This document shows positions 4,228 to 6,615 of a stretch of DNA of 6,615 nucleotides, piece after piece (within the stretch, counting starts at the first letter, position 1; the number at the start of each line of letters is the position of its first letter). The DNA lies in contig JAAZHK010000066.1 in NCBI GenBank assembly GCA_012510745.1, positions 1 to 6,615 of the forward strand. Reading direction: 5' to 3'. The position numbers and the translations under genes were made by a program. The notes under the pieces were generated by a model. That model did no database searches and was not told the DNA's origin. It saw only the letters and a list, made by a program, of their open reading frames with translations. The stretch is from Mycoplasmatota bacterium. Lineage in GTDB: Bacteria > Bacillota_I > Bacilli_A > RF39 > UBA660.

Positions 4228-6396
4228 ATGATTATTAGTGTTCTTGTTGAAGTAGCTAGTCAAAATATCGATCGTCTTTTTGACTATAAAGTACCTAATA
4301 GTTTAATATCAAAAATTAAAATAGGTATAAGAGTAATCGTACCTTTTGGTAATCGCCAAGTTGAAGGTTTTATTATGAAAATTAAACAGACTTCTGAAAT
4401 AGAAGATTTAAAAGACATTAATAACGTAGTTGATGAAGAAGTTGTTTTAAACGAAGAATTATTAAAATTAGGTAAATATATGAGTCGAAAATATTTAACT
4501 AACCTCATTAATTGTTATCAAATTATGTTACCATCTGCTTTAAAAGCTAAAAACAAAACAAATATTAATATTAAAACAGAAAAATATATTATTTTAAATA
4601 AAGAGATTTCTAATATTAAAACTAATCCTTCACAACAAAAAATTATTGATATTCTTAATAAAGAAAAAGAAGTTAAAAAATCTTTATTAAACACAATTTC
4701 TCAAAGTAGTTTAAAAACATTATTAAAAAATAAAATAGTTAAAGAAATTGAAAAAGAATTATATCGTTTAACTAATGAAATAAAAACTAAACCTAAATCT
4801 ACACTTACTGCGGATCAAGAAAAGGTAGTGGCCGAAGTTATAAAAAACAAAAAATTACCTCAAACATATTTGTTGCATGGGGTTACAGGTTCTGGTAAGA
4901 CAGAAGTATATATGGAAATAATTGAAAAAAATTTATTAAATCAAAAAACAGCACTTGTTTTGTTGCCGGAAATATCTTTAACTCCTCAAATAGTTGAGCG
5001 ATTTAGAGAAAGATTTGGTAATAAGATAGCCATATTACATAGTGGTTTAAATGCTGGTGAAAAATATGATGAATGGCGCAGAATTAGAAATGAAGAAGTA
5101 AATATAGTAATAGGTGCTAGGAGTGCTATTTTCGCACCATTAAAAAATATAGGGGTTATTATTATTGATGAAGAACATTCAACCACTTATAAAGAGAATG
5201 CTAATCCTCATTATCATGCTGTTGATATTGCGATTCAAAGAAGTCAATTCCATCAATCAATAATTATTTTAGGAAGCGCAACACCATCTTTAGAGTCTTA
5301 TGCTAGAGCTCAAAAAAAAGTATATCAATTACTAGAATTACCTAATAGGATTTTTAATCGAGAAATGCCTAAGATAACTATTATTGATATGAATAAAAAA
5401 CTAAAACAAAAAAACAGTTATTTTTCAGATGATTTAGTAACTAAAATGCAAAAAGTTTTAGCAAGAGATGAACAAATAATCTTACTCTTAAATAGACGAG
5501 GATATGCTTCATTTATAACTTGTTTTGACTGTGGACATGTTGAAAAATGCCCTAAGTGTGAAATTACATTAACATACCATAAAACTAGTAATAACTTACG
5601 TTGTCATTATTGTGGTTATGCTACTAAAAAAAGCGAAACTTGTCCTACTTGTCATAGCTTAAATTTTAAAAAACTCGGTTTAGGAACAGAAAAGATTGAA
5701 GAAGAATTAAATAATTTATTTTCTAAATATAAGATTATACGAATGGATTTAGATACTACTACAAAAAAAGGTTCACATGAACGTATAATTAATGATTTTA
5801 AAGCTAAAAAATATCATATTCTTTTGGGTACTCAAATGATATCTAAGGGATTAGATTTTGATAATGTTACCTTGGTAGGGGTTATAAATGCTGATACAGC
5901 CTTGAACATTCCTGATTTTAGAAGTAGTGAATATACGTTCTCACTATTAAACCAAGTAAGTGGGCGTAGTGGGAGAGGTAAAAAAAGAGGTTCAGTAATT
6001 ATTCAAACTTTTAATCCTGATCATTATGCTATTATGTTTGCTAAAAATAATGATTTTAAAGGTTTTTATCAACAGGAAATGTTTATTAGAGGTAAACTAG
6101 GTTACCCGCCTTATTATTATTTAGTATCAATTAAGATAATGAGTGCTTCGTATGATGTAGCAAAAGAAATAAGTAATAAAATTAGTTATATATTAAAAGA
6201 AGATTTAATAAACTCTATTATTTTAGGACCAACAATTCCCAATGTTTTTAAAATTAATAATATATATCGTTTTAATATAATTATAAAATATAAACATGAA
6301 TTGAATTTATATCCAACTCTAATTAAAATAAAGAATCATTATAAAAGTAATAATAAAGTAAAAATAGATATAGATTTTAATCCAATAGGGTTATAA
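4228..6396 (+). CDS. priA: Primosomal protein N' (replication restart helicase PriA)
   Basis: PriA is a superfamily 2 3'-5' DNA helicase that recognises stalled forks and reloads the replicative helicase. All hallmarks are present in 722 residues. They are: the N-terminal 3'-end-binding domain (1-100, with FDYKVPNSL and VIVPFGNRQVEGFI); a diverged lysine-rich winged-helix stretch (about 105-190); Walker A GVTGSGKT (218-225); the DEEH box (314-317) followed by the aromatic-rich loop (318-340, with YKENANPHYHAVDIA); motif III GSATPS (349-354); and the zinc-binding region with eight cysteines (432, 435, 441, 444, 459, 462, 472, 475). After these come GLGTEKIEEEL (484-494), GTQMISKGLDF (534-544), motif VI QVSGRSGRG (576-584) and the C-terminal domain (LGYPPYYYL 624-632, GPTIPNVFKIN 667-677). 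It is similar in length to E. coli PriA (732) and shorter than B. subtilis PriA (805); nothing essential appears missing. fmt follows after 14 bases. Confidence 0.98.
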   Translation: MIISVLVEVASQNIDRLFDYKVPNSLISKIKIGIRVIVPFGNRQVEGFIMKIKQTSEIEDLKDINNVVDEEVVLNEELLKLGKYMSRKYLTNLINCYQIMLPSALKAKNKTNINIKTEKYIILNKEISNIKTNPSQQKIIDILNKEKEVKKSLLNTISQSSLKTLLKNKIVKEIEKELYRLTNEIKTKPKSTLTADQEKVVAEVIKNKKLPQTYLLHGVTGSGKTEVYMEIIEKNLLNQKTALVLLPEISLTPQIVERFRERFGNKIAILHSGLNAGEKYDEWRRIRNEEVNIVIGARSAIFAPLKNIGVIIIDEEHSTTYKENANPHYHAVDIAIQRSQFHQSIIILGSATPSLESYARAQKKVYQLLELPNRIFNREMPKITIIDMNKKLKQKNSYFSDDLVTKMQKVLARDEQIILLLNRRGYASFITCFDCGHVEKCPKCEITLTYHKTSNNLRCHYCGYATKKSETCPTCHSLNFKKLGLGTEKIEEELNNLFSKYKIIRMDLDTTTKKGSHERIINDFKAKKYHILLGTQMISKGLDFDNVTLVGVINADTALNIPDFRSSEYTFSLLNQVSGRSGRGKKRGSVIIQTFNPDHYAIMFAKNNDFKGFYQQEMFIRGKLGYPPYYYLVSIKIMSASYDVAKEISNKISYILKEDLINSIILGPTIPNVFKINNIYRFNIIIKYKHELNLYPTLIKIKNHYKSNNKVKIDIDFNPIGL

Positions 6397-6410
6397 TAAT
6401 AGGAGACAAT

Positions 6411-6615
6411 ATGAAAAAAATAAAAGTAATATTTATGGGTACTCCTCAATTTGCTGTACCCGTATTAGAAAAACTAATTGAAAAAACCAATGTTGTAGCT
6501 GTTGTAACACAGCCTGATAAAGCCAAAGGTCGTCACCAAAAAATAGAGTATTCTCCAATAAAAAAAGTAGCTATTCAAAATGATATTCAAATTTTTCAAC
6601 CAATTAAAATAAGAA
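6411..6615 (+). CDS. fmt: Methionyl-tRNA formyltransferase, N-terminal part (cut by window end)
   Basis: Fmt transfers a formyl group from 10-formyltetrahydrofolate to initiator Met-tRNA so that bacterial translation starts with formylmethionine. The visible 68 residues carry the family N-terminus: KVIFMGTPQFAVPVLEKLIE (residues 5-24), VVAVVTQPDKAKGR (28-41), and SPIKKVAIQNDIQIFQPIKI (48-67). These match the Rossmann-like folate-binding half; the catalytic Asn/His/Asp part lies beyond the window. The start ATG 6411 has AGGAG at 6401-6405 with a 5-base spacer. It is 14 bases after the priA stop, with no terminator or promoter visible, so it is probably cotranscribed with priA. The usual Firmicute order has def (peptide deformylase) between the two; it is absent here. 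Confidence 0.96.
   Translation, partial: MKKIKVIFMGTPQFAVPVLEKLIEKTNVVAVVTQPDKAKGRHQKIEYSPIKKVAIQNDIQIFQPIKIR

Noticed and set aside
4284..5186. Minus-strand open frames within priA (4284-4508, 4986-5186)
   Set aside because: They are antisense to conserved PriA segments, including the helicase motifs, and show no independent gene features.

Overview
The window is a very AT-rich stretch (clearly below about 30 % GC by eye). Gene order, strong AGGAGG-type ribosome binding sites and protein types suggest a low-GC Gram-positive lineage (Bacilli, Erysipelotrichia or an uncultured gut Mollicutes-like group; this placement is inference). TGA is used as a stop (1844-1846) and the tryptophan codons I read are TGG, so it does not use the Mycoplasma/Spiroplasma code. 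All genes are on the + strand and tightly packed; no intergenic gap exceeds about 115 bases. I see no tRNA, rRNA, CRISPR array, insertion sequence or origin.

Left block, 1-2266: an apparent four-gene operon. It holds the 3' end of an unrecognised gene (1-585), a strongly acidic, probably disordered protein with an amphipathic N-terminus (596-1555), a small one-helix membrane protein resembling DUF948/YtxG (1559-1846), and a YtxH-domain protein (1843-2256). The last two overlap by ATGA. The operon closes with a hairpin plus T-run embedded in the last codons of the YtxH gene. YtxG/YtxH-like neighbours suggest a cell-envelope-associated function, but the exact role is unknown.

Middle, 2328-4181: a monocistronic unit with its own extended -10 promoter and its own terminator. 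It encodes a 597-residue exported protein: signal peptide, a TasA/camelysin-like N-terminal domain, and a large cysteine-paired C-terminal region resembling the formylglycine-generating-enzyme (SUMF1/C-type-lectin-like) fold. It is the accessory-looking gene here and probably a surface or matrix protein.

Right block, 4194-6615: priA (replication restart helicase, complete, 722 residues) followed after 14 bases by the start of fmt (methionyl-tRNA formyltransferase, cut by the window end). This is the conserved housekeeping priA-fmt neighbourhood of Firmicutes, here without def between them.

Points most worth a second look are: two tandem in-frame A_AAA_AAA slippery heptamers just before the YtxH start, set so that a -1 shift would fuse the two membrane proteins; an 18/20-base promoter element shared by the surface-protein gene and priA; the domain combination and five cysteine pairs of the surface protein; and the acidic scaffold-like protein.
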